Below, piece by piece: positions 25,865 through 38,800 of a stretch of 64,000 bases of DNA. Under the pieces are notes generated by a model. That model worked only from the letters and a program-made list of their open reading frames with translations. It was not told the DNA's origin and searched no databases. The position numbers and the translations under genes are program-made. Each line of letters opens with the position of its first letter. Position 1 is the stretch's first letter. The stretch is from NCBI RefSeq assembly GCF_000189635.1, contig NW_002476271.1:1-64000 (forward strand), read 5' to 3'. The stretch is from Tetrahymena thermophila SB210. Lineage: Eukaryota > Ciliophora > Oligohymenophorea > Hymenostomatida > Tetrahymenidae.

Positions 25865-26615
25865 TTTTAAAAATCTTCTTAATGTTATTAATGACCTTCT
25901 ATTAATATTGGAATATTTGCTTTTTCCCTTTACTTTGTTAAATGCAAAACTATTTATATATTAGTAGACTTAATGGCTTGTTCTGCTAAACTAATTTTTT
26001 AATAATTTATTAACTAGTTAATTAATATTAGTATGCAAAGCTTATTTTTTAATTAGATGTTTTTTGTTAATTAAATTTTTTATTTTTTGATAAAGATACT
26101 CTAATTAATTATTAAGCGATGTAAAAAAAATTTATTCAACCAATTCTAATAACTTCTCTATATTCGAGCAAGGCAAGGCAAAATAATTCAACTCAACACT
26201 ATAAAATAAAAAAATATTGAGTGGATTGAGCTGGATTATTTGAAATCAAAGAAACAACCAAATAGATAATTATAAAATACATTTAAATATTTTAAGGATG
26301 AATAAATAATAGAAAATAAATTTTCTTTTACATTAAAAATCTATTTAATAATTTTATTAATTTAGTGTTTAAATATCAAAAAAATATTTTTATAATTTAA
26401 TTTAATAAAAACGTTTTTGAAATTAAAAATATTATTCAAATGATTCAAAAAAAGCTTTATATAATAAACTGAACAACTGAACAAGCAAAAATACAATTTT
26501 TTATTTTATAATTTTATTTTTTTAAAACAAATTTTAACATAAAATTATTTTATTAAAATATGCCTGATTTTATTTACATATAATTTAATTTAATTTGGAA
26601 AATTTTCTTTTTAGA
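25865..26615. other. Intergenic between MORN genes
   Basis: AT-rich; I see no gene. It should carry the promoter of the upstream-most MORN gene (25864, minus) and the 3' flank of the next. Confidence 0.55.
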
Positions 26616-29058
26616 TCATAGCTTGTAACGGATAAAAATTCCCTCTCTCCACTCACCAGCTATTTTTTCTGTTTCAGTGTAGAAACTACCAGGTCCATTT
26701 GCAGCATCCTTTTCAAATAATCCTACAAACCTTTCTCCTGATGAAAAATAGACCATTCCAAATCCTTCTTATTGATTACTTTTGAATTAGCCTTCATACC
26801 TAGTGACATATCTGCTTTGGTTGCATAAATTTTTATAGTTTACTTTGGTAGTAGCATCATATAATAGTGTGTAATAAATACCTTTTCCTTCGATGTAGTT
26901 ATTAAGAAATTAGCCCTCATAAATTACTCTACCTGATGCTGACGTTATTGTTCCAACTCCATTTAATAAATTACTTTACCATTCTCCGTCATATTAGTAC
27001 CCGTTACTAAATATGAATTTGCCAACACCTTATCTTTCTTATGTATATTCATCTATTTCTCCTTCATATGTACATGAATTTTAGTATTTTATTAGCCATT
27101 TTTAAGGATCTTAAGAAACTAGTTATAAGCTAATTTATTTAAAACCTAGCTCTACAGAAATCATTTTAGTTAAATCTTCTTTAGTTAAGAAGATATTTTC
27201 TTTATTATAATTAAAATAATTTATTTTCTTATTCATTTTAATTAAATTTACGTATAGATAAGACGAATTTCTGATGTAAAGATTTTTCTGCTTCTTGTAT
27301 TTAATTTGAAAAGCTATCTCCAGCAAAAGAAAAAGTATTAGATTTGAAATTAAGTTCAATCGGATCTGCATTTGTAATTAGTTTCTTAGTTATTTTGAAT
27401 TCATTTTGATGTTATTAACTGTCTTAATTCTTTTATGAAAATTCTTAATTTTAATTAACATTTTCTACAAAGTATTCTTTTTGTTATTTTAATTATAAAT
27501 TATCACATAGTTAAATTTTATTGAAAGTATTTTGGTTTTATTAATTTAACAAAACTTCATTTCCATTATAGCTATTGCAAAGCTAAGTAAAGCTTTTTTG
27601 AGTATTCCCTGGTTCAGAGTTTGGTGTTTCTTAAGGCTTTTATAATTAATTTCAAAAATAAATTATATTTCAATAAAATTTCGGATAAGAAATTATATAA
27701 AAATAAATTACTTCTTTTATTTCAATATTATTAATTTTAATTTCTGTTGAATTTACCAACTGCTGCTAATTTACAAAAAAACCTTTATATTAAAAGTTGC
27801 TTTGATTATCAGAATCAATTAAAATATTGGGTTATCCTTAAGAGATTTCCTAATATAAAGATTCTCTATTTTAAACATGGCTTATTGTATTTAAACTTTT
27901 TTCTCTCTGCATTCTAGCTTAACATTCATATAAGCTTGAGTTAATACTTGCTAATTCAGTGCTTTTATTAATAATGCTTTAAGAATATCTATTTAAATTA
28001 CATGTATTTTCAATCACATTTTGGTAAGTTGTTAAAGTTTTGCAGGAATATTGGCTATTAGTAATATTTGCTGAACTATATGAACTGTCTCGAGCATGAC
28101 TGTTTTATCTTGCTATTGGAATTATTTCTTTTAACTTAGGGGTATTTTGTATATTTTAACTTTGTTTTTAAAAATATTTAGGTTGATGATAATAATTATA
28201 ATTTAGCTGTAAATTAGTTAACTAATTTATATTTGGTTGCTACTGTTAAGGATTTTGTAGAACTTTGTTACTTGGTGAATTAACTTCACTATATATGCCA
28301 AGCAAAATTTATTTTTAAGGAAGAAAACTATTACTCAGGCTAAAAGAATTATTCATGCTGAAAGAATTGTTTAAACTTGAATTGATAGAAAAATTATTTG
28401 CATTTATTTAATTTTAGTTATTAATTTATTTTTAATTTGCTAGTGCTACATTAAGATTCAACTTGGCCTTTGGTGCTATAAATTATACATATTTAGGTTG
28501 ACTTACTTAAAATTTGTTGTTCGTGTTATTAGATGTCACTTAATTCTTTTATAAGAGAGAATTTTAGCGAGATATTTATGAATTTAAAGAAATTTGATTA
28601 GGATTAATTACACATTTTTAGCTCTCTTTTGAGAAACTTTTATTATTATTTGCATTCAAATCAATCTATGCATGTACTAAATTTGCCTTGAAGTTATTGC
28701 TTCTTTGTTAAAAAGGAAGGACTTAAAAATCTACGCTTGGCTATGATCCTTCTGTTTTTAAATACTTAGTAGACAGCATTTTACTCTATGGGTATTAAGC
28801 TCCAGTAACTACAACATTCTCTTTTTCTTTTGCTGGCCAAATATTATTTCTCAAATCAACAACAGCCACTTTTGGTTTATGGGTAATTTTGTTTTTTTTA
28901 TCTTAAAAATTTATCGTTTAAGATGCCTATTAGCTCTAATTATGGTCAAATATATTTTATTATTAAGATACCTTAAGAACTTATCTAAAATCAATATTTG
29001 GCACCGCTCTTTGTCTAGTTTAGCTTTAGCTTCTTTCGTTAAAACGTTAAATTTGCAT
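26616..29058 (-). CDS. MORN-repeat protein with long N/Q/S-rich N-terminus
   Basis: 764 aa, exons 29058-27712, 27636-27252 and 27178-26616; lengths sum to 2295. The first 500 or so residues are low-complexity (N, Q, S, Y) with no domain I recognise, although PKVAVVDLRNNIWPAKEKE near the start is ordinary in composition. The last 130 residues hold at least three MORN repeats: YEGEIDEYTQERQGVG, then NGYQYDGEWQSNLLNGVG, YEGQFLNNYIEGKG, and RYEGQFKSNQQEGFGMVYF, ending GPGSFYTETEKIAGEW. The second intron (27251-27179) was placed because the frame changes exactly there. Neighbour of another MORN gene on the same strand, but the two N-termini differ, so they are distant relatives if at all. Confidence 0.82.
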
Positions 29059-30691
29059 TTTATCTTATTTCTATTAAATTGAAAAACAAATATAAACTAA
29101 GGCAATTTTTCAAATTATTAATTAATATAATAGAAGTATTATTTAGAAATATAAGTAGAAAAGAATATATTAGCATTTTTTTTTCTGTTGAATATCTAGT
29201 TAAATAATTTGCATTGTAGCCAATATTTATTCTAAATTATAATTTTCTTATTTATTTATTAACATCTTAATTTAACTGAAAGTTTTTTGCTTGTGAATAA
29301 TGTCTAAAAATTTCAGAAAATATATTCTAGATCAAATAAAAAAATAATTTTTAATATTATTTATATCGGTTTAAAACATATTTAGAAACTGTATTTTAAA
29401 TATTTTTAAAAATTAAAAAAAAATATAATTTTTAAGATACAAATTTTTTAAAATCATACATATTTCATCAAAAAATCAGAGATATATGCTCTGAAATAAG
29501 AGGAATTATCTTATAGATATAAAAAGTAAATAAGTAAGTTAGTTAATAAATAAAATAGATATTTAAAAATAATTTTATTAAAAACTTAACTAAAATAATT
29601 TAAAATAAATAAATAATAGCTATTTTAATTGCTGCTATTACAAAAATATCTTTCCTTTAATATTTTTTTCAAATTAAAGTTTCTACTCATATATTTAATG
29701 AAAATAAAATTTTACTATATTTTGAATGGTATTTATTGAATAAATTATTTAAGCGCTTTAAAAAAGGAATTATTAAAATTTTATAAATGTGATATAAAAT
29801 TAGAAAATTGATTTATATTTGAGAGTTAAAAATGATAATAACATGATTCCAGATTAAGAGAATATTAAAAGCTAAGTAATATTAAATATTAATTGAAAGT
29901 TTTTATCTTTTTTTGATAGATAAATATATTAAAAAGATAATTTTTTATTAAAGTAATTTATATTATTTTTATTCTTTTTTAACATATTTTATGATATTAT
30001 AATTTTAAAAAAATTATTTTATTTGGAATAATAAAAAAATTTATTTCATCTTAATGGCATAAATTTAGTTCAAATTAAAAAAAAATATTCGCATAATCGA
30101 AATATGATCTTTATTTTTTAATATATAACTATTTAAACTAGATAATTTAAATTAGTTGAGTTGGATTAAATTGTATCTATATCTTGATTATTTGCTTATA
30201 AAAGTAAAATGATAGAGCGGATGTTAAGAAGAATTAATTTTAACAATTTTTCCTCTTAAAAATATAAAAAATTAGTTAATTTTTAAGGTTAGGCAAGAGT
30301 TCCTCATTCTATAATTTATCGAAAAAAATTAATAATACAAACAGCAAATCAAAAATTAAGATTAAATAATTTGCAAAAAGTAAAGTTATTAAAAAAGCAT
30401 TAAATCTCTAACCATAATATCTAAAGTTTTAAAGAAATACATATTTGTAAACAGTTTACTCAAATAAATAGTCAAACGAGATTTGTAAAGCAAGTTTAAA
30501 CTCAGAAGAGGAAATATTTTTCCTGAGCCATACTCTCTCGTTATTTTTTCCAAATAAATAAAAGGAATATGTATAAATTATCTAATTATTTTAGTCTTTA
30601 TTTCTTTTTTTGATCCATTTTAAAAATTTATTTCGAGTAATTTATTAATTTCTTCATTGAAAAAACTAAAATAATTTTATTAAAAGAATGG
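29059..30691. other. Intergenic, one doubtful small ORF
   Basis: Mostly AT-rich with no clear gene. A TGA-free frame at 30209-30526 (+) would encode 105 basic residues beginning MIERMLRRINFNNFSSQK; this length can occur by chance in a two-stop-codon-free code, so I do not call it a gene. Confidence 0.45.
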
Positions 30692-31975
30692 ATGTTTGTA
30701 GAAAGTGAAGTTTTTACTGAAAATACTTAATCAAACTCACAATTTATAGCAAATAATTTCTAGTAAATGGTGAAAGATGAATCTAAAATTAGCAATATAA
30801 AAGATACTTATGTAAAAGAAAATGATATAAACTCATCAAGAATTAACGCTGATGAAGATAATAGATAATAGTCTATGTCTTCTAAATTCTCCAATCGCAA
30901 TACATCTGCTTCTTCAAGAAGATAATCTTCTTAAGTAAGCGCTCCTAGGTCTTCTAGATCTTCTTCTTCTGGATCTTCCTGCTCTTCCTCATCATCATAA
31001 TCTTCTTCATCATCATAAAGGTCTCGATCATCTTCTTCATCTTCCTCCTAAACATATCGCACATCAAAAATGAGTAAAAGCTCAAAGATTTAGGATAAAA
31101 GAGCAACTAGAAATGAAAATGAGTCTTAAAATAGTATAAATTTATTAAATTTAGTTTGATTATGCTATTAAAAATCCATTAAAAATATCATCAAAAATAT
31201 TCTCAAAAAGGCAAATGCTTGTACATAGCGAATTTAAGTGAGAAAGTGACTGAATCAAATTTAAAGAAACTTTTTGAAGAGTATGGAGAAATAGATTATG
31301 TAAATATATGCTATAAACCTTACAGTTAGTAATAACAGGGTATTAAAATACCTGCTGGATATGCCTTTATAAAATATTACAAGGAGAAAGATGCTTAAAG
31401 AGCATTAAATCACCTCGATGAAACAAATTTAAAAGGAAAAAAAATAAAAATTGAATATGCAAAAAGAGAGAAGCCCAGATAGTCAAAGGATGGACCATAC
31501 CATAAAATTGGAAATGTTTATAATAAAAAATAATCGTAAGAATATTAATTAAATATTTAATTTTAAAATAATTTATTATTGAACCAGTTAAAAAAGGAAA
31601 AGAAGTTAATCATTAGAGCATATTAAAGATAAATTTTCTTAGAAAAATAAATATATTAGAGATAATTAAACAGAGTTAAATAAATGTGATAAGATGAGTA
31701 AAAAGGATGTTCAATATTTTTCGAATTATAACCCTTCTGAATAAAATAAGTATAAAAGTCAAAGGCACTACATAAAGGATAAATAATCATCCCAAAATTT
31801 ATTAAAGAAAACTAATTCTGAATTTGTTGATAATAGATAGAACCTGACGATGGATTAATAAGATTGCTTTGCAAATTAAGATTCCTACAGAAATAACTAA
31901 AAAGCAAACACATAAGTTAAATCTAGAAGCCGCAGCAGAAGCAGAAGTAATTCTATGAGGAATAAATACTCGTGA
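30692..31975 (+). CDS. SR-type RNA-binding protein (RRM + RS), copy 1
   Basis: 384 aa, exons 30692-31133, 31211-31535 and 31588-31975 (sum 1155). The N-terminus is acidic then a long Ser/Arg region (SRSSSSGSSCSSSSSQ, RSRSSSSSSSQ). One RRM follows at about residues 148-230: RNP2 CLYIANL, EEYGEIDYV, RNP1 core AGYAFIKYY, and a typical end LKGKKIKIEYAKRE. The C-terminus has another RS stretch (KSRSRSRSRSNSM). The order RS-RRM-RS recalls Tra2-like splicing regulators, so it is probably a nuclear factor in pre-mRNA splicing. A paralogue with the same order lies directly downstream. Exact orthology cannot be fixed from sequence reading alone. Confidence 0.85.
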
Positions 31976-33178
31976 GAGCATAAAACTATTATAACATATT
32001 TTGTTTATTTTACTAATTTAAAAACAATATTCTACCTTTTTGTAAATGAAATTTTAAGAATGTCCTATTTTAATAGCAGTAAAAGCATATTAAATAATCT
32101 TCACAAACAAAAACCCTCTTCTATCAAAGAAAGATTGATAATTAATTAATTATAAAAACTAGAAATTATTTAGTCTTAAAACAATGTTTTCTTGAGAAAA
32201 AAATTATAAATCTTAGGTGTAAAAAGACTTAAATAAAAATAAAATATTGATCTCCCATTTTTTTATTAAATTTATTAAAAAATTTACTAATTTACTCTAT
32301 TTTATTTATCTGGGACTCTATTTATTGCAGCTAGCTAGCTGAAAATTTAAATAATTTTGATCATAGATTATAAAGACTGATTTTGTAAATTAAATGAATT
32401 AGATTGATTATTAAAAACTTATATAGCTATGATGAAATATAAAATTTTTTAAATGACGAAAATTACGTGTAAAAAATATTATATTTTTTTGAGTAATAAT
32501 TGAAACATAATACATTTTTTTCAATTTTATAAATAGATCAATGAAAAAACACAGTTGTTAATGTGAAAAAGTCTAGTTTTGAATTTCAGGTAATTTAATA
32601 GAAGAATGTATTAAAATAGTTATTTAGTTTGTAAAAAATAGTTATTCTATTTTGAGACTTGTAAGCCTCATGCTATATTTATGAAGGAAAGGATATATGA
32701 AGCAAAAGAAAAATCTAAATAAATAAATACGCATAAATTATAAGATTAATCAAAAAGGCAAGAAAAATAACATTTACTCTCAAACAAAGTCTTTTAGCTA
32801 ATAAAAAGATAATAATGTGCAAAAAAAAGTGATATTCTTTAATTATATTGCATATTTTATTAAAAGAATTAGAAGAACAAAATTTTTATAGCAGCTGGAG
32901 CTAATTCAAATTTTAGCTTTAAGTGATAAAGTTATTTTGATTATGGACTTCATGATATCTAAAAGCGATAATAAGAACTAACATTGTAAAATCATTTTTA
33001 TAAATTCATTTTAGACTTTTATATTATTTGTTGTTTCAAATTTAGAACAGCACTAATTTTGCAAGATAATTTAAAATTATCAATTTGTGCCTTTAAAAAA
33101 GAAAAGTAGAAAGACGGAAATACTTTAATTTAAGCTTTGCCTATTAGATTTCTCTTAAATTTTTTTTATATAAATAAG
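31976..33178. other. Intergenic or unresolved 5' exons of the second RRM gene
   Basis: A 14-base perfect palindrome CAGCTAGCTAGCTG sits at 32328-32341. From 32697 a frame without TGA runs to 33233 and begins MKQKKNLNKQIRINYKINQ, but it differs in frame from the RRM gene and contains intron-like AG ends at about 32870 and 33049. I cannot tell whether it holds true 5' exons of that gene. Confidence 0.4.
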
Positions 33179-34995
33179 AAACAATCGATTAGCATACTGC
33201 TACTGTTAAAGAAGAAGATCAAAAAGTGCTTGATGAAGCCACTCTCTAGCATATTATGAATAAAAATGCAAATTAATAATAAATAAGCTCAATTTATGAA
33301 AATCAATCTAAAAATATACGCCAAAAAACTGTTTATTCTGAAAAAAGGTAGATGGATTAGGTTAACAAAGGTAGATTTCTTACAAATTTTCATATAAATT
33401 ACCTTAAATTTACTCATAATTGCTTAATAATTAACAGGAAGCTGTCTCTATATTTCGAATTTAAGCCATAAAGTGACTGATTAGCAGCTAAAGAAGATCT
33501 TTAGCACATATGGAAGAGTTGAATATGCAAATATTTGTTACGAGCCATATAGTTAGCAGTAAAGAGGATAAAAAATCCCTAGAGGAATAGGATTTGTCAA
33601 ATACGCTAGGAATTCAGATGCTTTGAAAGCGATTGAAGAGCTTGATGGAAAAATGATAAAAAATAAAGAAATTAAAATAATGCTTTCTAAAAGAGATGAG
33701 CCAAGAGTTTCGCACAAAGGACCCTACTTTGGCAAAAGCCCTAAAAAGTATTAAATTTTTTCAATTAATTAAATAAATAAAATAAAAATAAGGTTAAATC
33801 ATTGTTAAAATATCATAGTTTAAAATAATTTTAAAATTAAAATAATACTTATAAAATTGTTTGAAATAATAAAAAAACAAATATCTTATGACAAACCAAG
33901 CAAAAAATAATAATTCGCCAAAGTATTATATTTGTTTTGTTAAATGATTACTTCAATAATTATTAAGAAAATTAATTAATTTTTTTTAAAGTCAAATAAT
34001 GAACAAAAAATTAATTAAAAAATTTGAAAATAAATAAAAGAAAGCAAAAATCATCTTCTTTTGTTAGTTTTTCTTTAAAATTCACTATAATTAATTTAAT
34101 TAACTAACTTGTTATCAAAGCGCATTCTTTCTTTTTATAAACCAAAACTATAGCTTGATATTATTTTTAATATTACTAATTTTAATTAAGAGATAAAAAA
34201 GACTCAGATAGCAAGAAAGAATCAAAAAGGATTTAAAAGTAATCTTCTTATTAATCCCAAACTTCAGAAGAAAATAATTCGATTGAAAGACATAGATCTA
34301 TTAGCAGGGAATCATCTGAGTCTAATGGGGATTTGACTTTCTAATAAAAATAAAAAAACTAAGCTAAAACACATTAAGGAATAATAGATTAAGAATAATT
34401 GAATCTGAAAAATAAACAAAAGCATCAAAGCGATAGTTAAAATATATTATATAATGGTAGATCTACTCGCCATTAAAATAATAAATAAAAAAATTAAAAT
34501 GATGAAAAGGACGATTAACGCATCCATGAAGAGCTAAATAAATAGGTTAACCACTTCCAAACTTCAATATAAAATGAAAAATAAATGAATGTGTAAAATA
34601 GATCTAGATCAAGATCTAATGAAAACTACAAAGAAAAGTAGTATAAATCAAACCAAAAGTAAACAAGGTATAATCGTTTTAAATAGCACGGATAAAGATC
34701 TTCATCTACTTCTAACAACACATCATAATCCTCTTCTTCTTCGCATTCATCGTCATCATCATCTTCTTCTCCCTCATCATAACAATCTAGTCCTAGTTCT
34801 TCACCTTCTTAATTTTCTCGTAAAAAAAAAAAGTAGAGTGTAAGAAAGTATAAAAATGATCAATCTTCTTAAAACAATAACAAAAGATCCAAAAAAAACT
34901 CAAAACAATATCGATAAAGGTCTTCATCATCTTCTTCATAATCTAACAACTCTACCTAATAATAAAATAAAAATTCAATTAGAATAAGAAATTGA
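33179..34995 (+). CDS. SR-type RNA-binding protein (RRM + RS), copy 2; start unresolved
   Basis: Paralogue of the gene at 30692. The RRM is clear: RNP2 SCLYISNLS, FSTYGRVEYANICYEPY, RNP1 RGIGFVKYA and the end KEIKIMLSKRDEP. Supported exons are 33179-33370, 33438-33747 and 34191-34995. The third intron is long (443 nt) but its phase is right (PKK|DKKDSDSKKES). The last exon codes for a long Q/N-rich tail with RS and poly-Ser blocks (RSRSRSNENY, SSSSSHSSSSSSSSPSSQ, RSSSSSSQ) ending IRIRN. The initiator ATG was not found: the first exon listed may be preceded by others between 32600 and 33178. The two RRMs share the same linker KPYSQQ/EPYSQQ and IP.G glycine turn. Likely a splicing factor. Confidence 0.8.
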
Positions 34996-35833
34996 TTGAT
35001 AAAGCTTGTTACTTTATAAAGTTTTATTGCTACTTATCACAAATATTACAAAAATTTTCTTGAATTTTGAATTTTTACTTGAACAATTAAAAGTGTAAAA
35101 ATAAAAAAATGATAGTTTAATAAAAAGTAAACTAAAAAACATAAACAAATATTTTATCTCTATTATAAATTATATTATAAAACATATAAAAGAATAAAAT
35201 ATTAATTAATCAACAACTTCTTACACCTAATTTAATTAATAAATTGTGTTTTGTTCAAGCATTTATTTTAATTCATTTTCAATCTTAAATTAATAACTAT
35301 GATATAACTTATAAGTCTTATAATATTAAACTAATAAAGCTATTTTTCAAATATTTATCTATCTTTCTATTGCATTAAAAAAAAATAATTATTTATTTTT
35401 GTTTCAATCAAACTGCTCTTTCTTTCAAACATCTTTAAGTTATAATAAATACCATTTTAGTTTAGCACTTCGATCTTTTCTAATTTTCATTTACTCCAAA
35501 AAAGAAACATATAATTTAAAATCCTTTGCTATTAACATTGGCTTTAAATGTAGCTTCCTTGTCCTTAATCTCTTAAAATTAAGTAATCAAACTAAAGATT
35601 ATTGAAAATTGAGTTAAAATAAAGTGAAGCTTCCATTTTTGTTTGCAAAAAAAATAAATTAATCAATCCTTACGATATATATCGCTCATAAAAATTAAAA
35701 TTGCTAGCTTTAAAAAATATATTTCATAGAAATAACCACATAAAATTGCAATAAACAAGCTTATATGATATTTATGTATTAATGATATAAAATATTATTT
35801 TGTTTAAATTGTAATGATATTTCAATTACTGCT
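34996..35833. other. Intergenic between convergent genes
   Basis: 3' flanks of the RRM gene (plus) and MSH4 (minus). AT-rich, no gene supported. The short open frame at 35399-35605 has no recognisable content. Confidence 0.5.
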
Positions 35834-38800
35834 TCAATACTTACTCACGAATTGTTTAACAATGTCATTGATAATTTTTTTGTTTAGAGTTTTATTTTAA
35901 ACATGCAATTAATCTGTTTTTAGAAGTTGATTATCATTTGCTTAACTATTTTCAAACTAGTTAGTAATAATGTACTTCAAGAGGATAGGATTTAAACATT
36001 CATACAGAATTTTATTTGCTTCGCTAAAATCTATCATTTAATTCTCTTGATCATTTTCATTTAATTCTTTAAGTTGATAGTCTTAGTTTATGAAAAAGTA
36101 CTAAAAGTTATTGTAAAATTAAGTCATTTGAACTAGCTCATAGTATTTTGAAGCACAAAGCAAAAAACTATTAGGAAAGCATATTGATATTTCTTCTAAA
36201 AATGCAAGACTTATTGAAATATTATCTTCGTATTAACTGCTACTGCAAAATTCATCTATTAGAATTATTGTCTTATCCCTTATTTTTATTGTTAGGTTAA
36301 TAAGATTTAATTAAAAAATCAAGTTTACTTTGATTTTGATAGAGAAAGTGCTTAATTAACTGATAGGCAACCTCTTTATTGATCCTTAGAAGCCTTCGAT
36401 TTTATGATGAAGTCGAGTTATTAAAGCTCAGAAGTAAATGAACTTTACTTCTCTTCGATGCTATCTGTTGTGTAAAATTTAGAGAGAATCAAATTTTTTA
36501 GTGAGATAACTCCATTTTTAGCAGGAACATAGCACCCAACTTGTGCCATTATTTAAATAATCGCAATACTTTTTATTAATATAGATTTTCCACAATTTTA
36601 TTAACCTAAAAATAGTTGAAGATTATTTAAATCAGATATACAAATGCTATTCTTTTAAATATACACATTTGAATGTCCAAAACTTTCATCTTGTTAATTT
36701 TAATTTGAACTTTTTCTTCTCCACTAGTCTTTGTTGTTATAAACTAGTAGAGGATGATAAAATTCATCAAGTACTAATAAGTTTATCTCTTCATTAATCA
36801 GTTTAGGTAGGCAGAGAGGGGTCTCTTCAGAAGAAAATGAATAATAAAAATCTGCAAAACATATACAAACATCTATCTGAGCAATTAAAGAATTTATTTA
36901 AAAAAGAATACCCAATGAATTTTGAATTATTGGTATAATTTATTTGATTATTTTTTGCGTCTATAAAAGTAGAGTATATTTTGTTTCTTTTATACGATTT
37001 GATAGCTCTGCAAATATTTAAGTCACGAAAGTTATTTGAGAACTTTTACCTATTTTATTATCATTTACCTCAATTAGATTATCTTCTATCAGCTCCTCTA
37101 TTTTTTTTTAATTTATATTTTAACTCTATTTTTTTGCCTTTCTAGCTATTAAATAGTAACCTCTATTTTCATTCTCTTTTAGCTCCAAACTAGCGTATCC
37201 TATTAGCTTATTTTAATATTCACAAAATATATCATTTGCATATTTTTAAATGCTCACCATTTTTGTTCTTTCTATTTCCAACAAATTATCCTTTTCTGCT
37301 TTAAGAATAAAATATATCTATTTTTATTAAATAAATTTTTTAAATTGTTTTTAATAAAATTAAGATTTTATTTTGAAATCAATATTATATATATTTTTTT
37401 TAAATAGACTTTAAATAATAAAAAAATAAATTTTTTAACTTTTATTTTTTAAATATAATAAATAAGTTAGTAATTTTGAAATTTTTGAAAGTTATTAAAA
37501 TAATAAAAATAAATATACTTTTTCAAATCAAAATTTTAAATTATTAAAAAATAAAATATTTATTTACAAGATCATGAGACTTATGTTGTTGTTAATTTTA
37601 AATCTTTTCTAAATAGGATAAGTCTAAATTTTATTTAATTGATTCTTTAATCTATTCAAGTTATTAATCACATAAAAGGTTTTTTAATTCTTTTATGTAG
37701 CTGTTTTACATATCTATTATTTAGAGTTGCAATTATAACTATGAGAGCTTTTTAAGAAACGTAAATATTTTATAAATATGAATTAAATATTATCTTATTC
37801 TATTTGTTTCTAAATATTTAATCTTTTGAATAAATTTCACAGTTGATGTTTCAAAGTCTTTAAAATTCTTTAAAATATTCTAAAATGTTACAATAGAGTC
37901 TTAATTCATTGTAAATTCAAATACAGCACTTTATCTATCTTACAAACTTTTAAGGTCGTTTAACGGCTACAATAAGTTTGATCTTAACAATCTCTTGCCT
38001 GCCACTGTCTATATTTTAAATAGACTAATGAGACTACCTTTTTCATTTTAACTCAACTGTTAAATTAATAATTCTAGATCCAAAGCCGTTTTATGGTCCA
38101 TAACCAAAATGCTATCCATCTATATAAACCCAATTTAAAGTTATTCTTTTAAAAGATAAAGCTCTTGAGTTACCTCTATATGGTTAACTATAATTAAAAA
38201 ATTTATGTAATTTTTATTTAAATGATTGATAAAAATTTATTTTCATTTAATGTTAAATCAAGATTTAAATATTAAAATAATGTATTACTTAATGCATTAA
38301 GAGATGCTAATGCAACATAAAGATTATCTAATTTCTAAATTAAATTTGAGCTTTTTTTTTTGAGGATAGATTCTCCTTTGGTTTCATCAAAGTAGTTTCT
38401 TTTTACAGAAGTAAATTTAGTAAGAGGTAGTTGTTGCTGCAAAATTTTGACTAAATAGCTACTTGACTGAGTATTTGAAAAAATAATTTCAAGAGGATAA
38501 AAAGCAAAAATTGTAGATGTTGTATTTAAATAGGTTAATCTATCAACTATTTGACTAATACTAATTTAACCTGTTTGAACATTGAACGCAGCAAATCCAA
38601 CTTAGTTAGCATGATTTTCTATAATAGCAACTATATGTTACCTATATATTTCAGATTGTTCTGTTATTTATTTTTACATTAACTTATCCTCAGAATAATT
38701 TATTTCTTTTCTTTTTTTCACTTACTTTGAAAATAATTAGAGTTGAGTTTTATTTGAATTAATTTTCGTATCATTTTTTTACATGCCTTTTGAGTTATGC

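Noticed and set aside
27135..27371. 78-residue minus-strand ORF as a gene or exon extension
   Set aside because: Its first part is in the wrong frame for exon 2 of the MORN gene and its second part is intron (27179-27251) joined to exon 3; the spliced model keeps frame with the repeats.
30209..30526. 105-residue basic ORF
   Set aside because: With only TGA as stop, TGA-free stretches of this length are expected by chance several times in the window; no other support.
35399..35605. 68-residue plus-strand ORF
   Set aside because: Hydrophobic AT-rich translation between convergent genes, no splice support or recognisable content.
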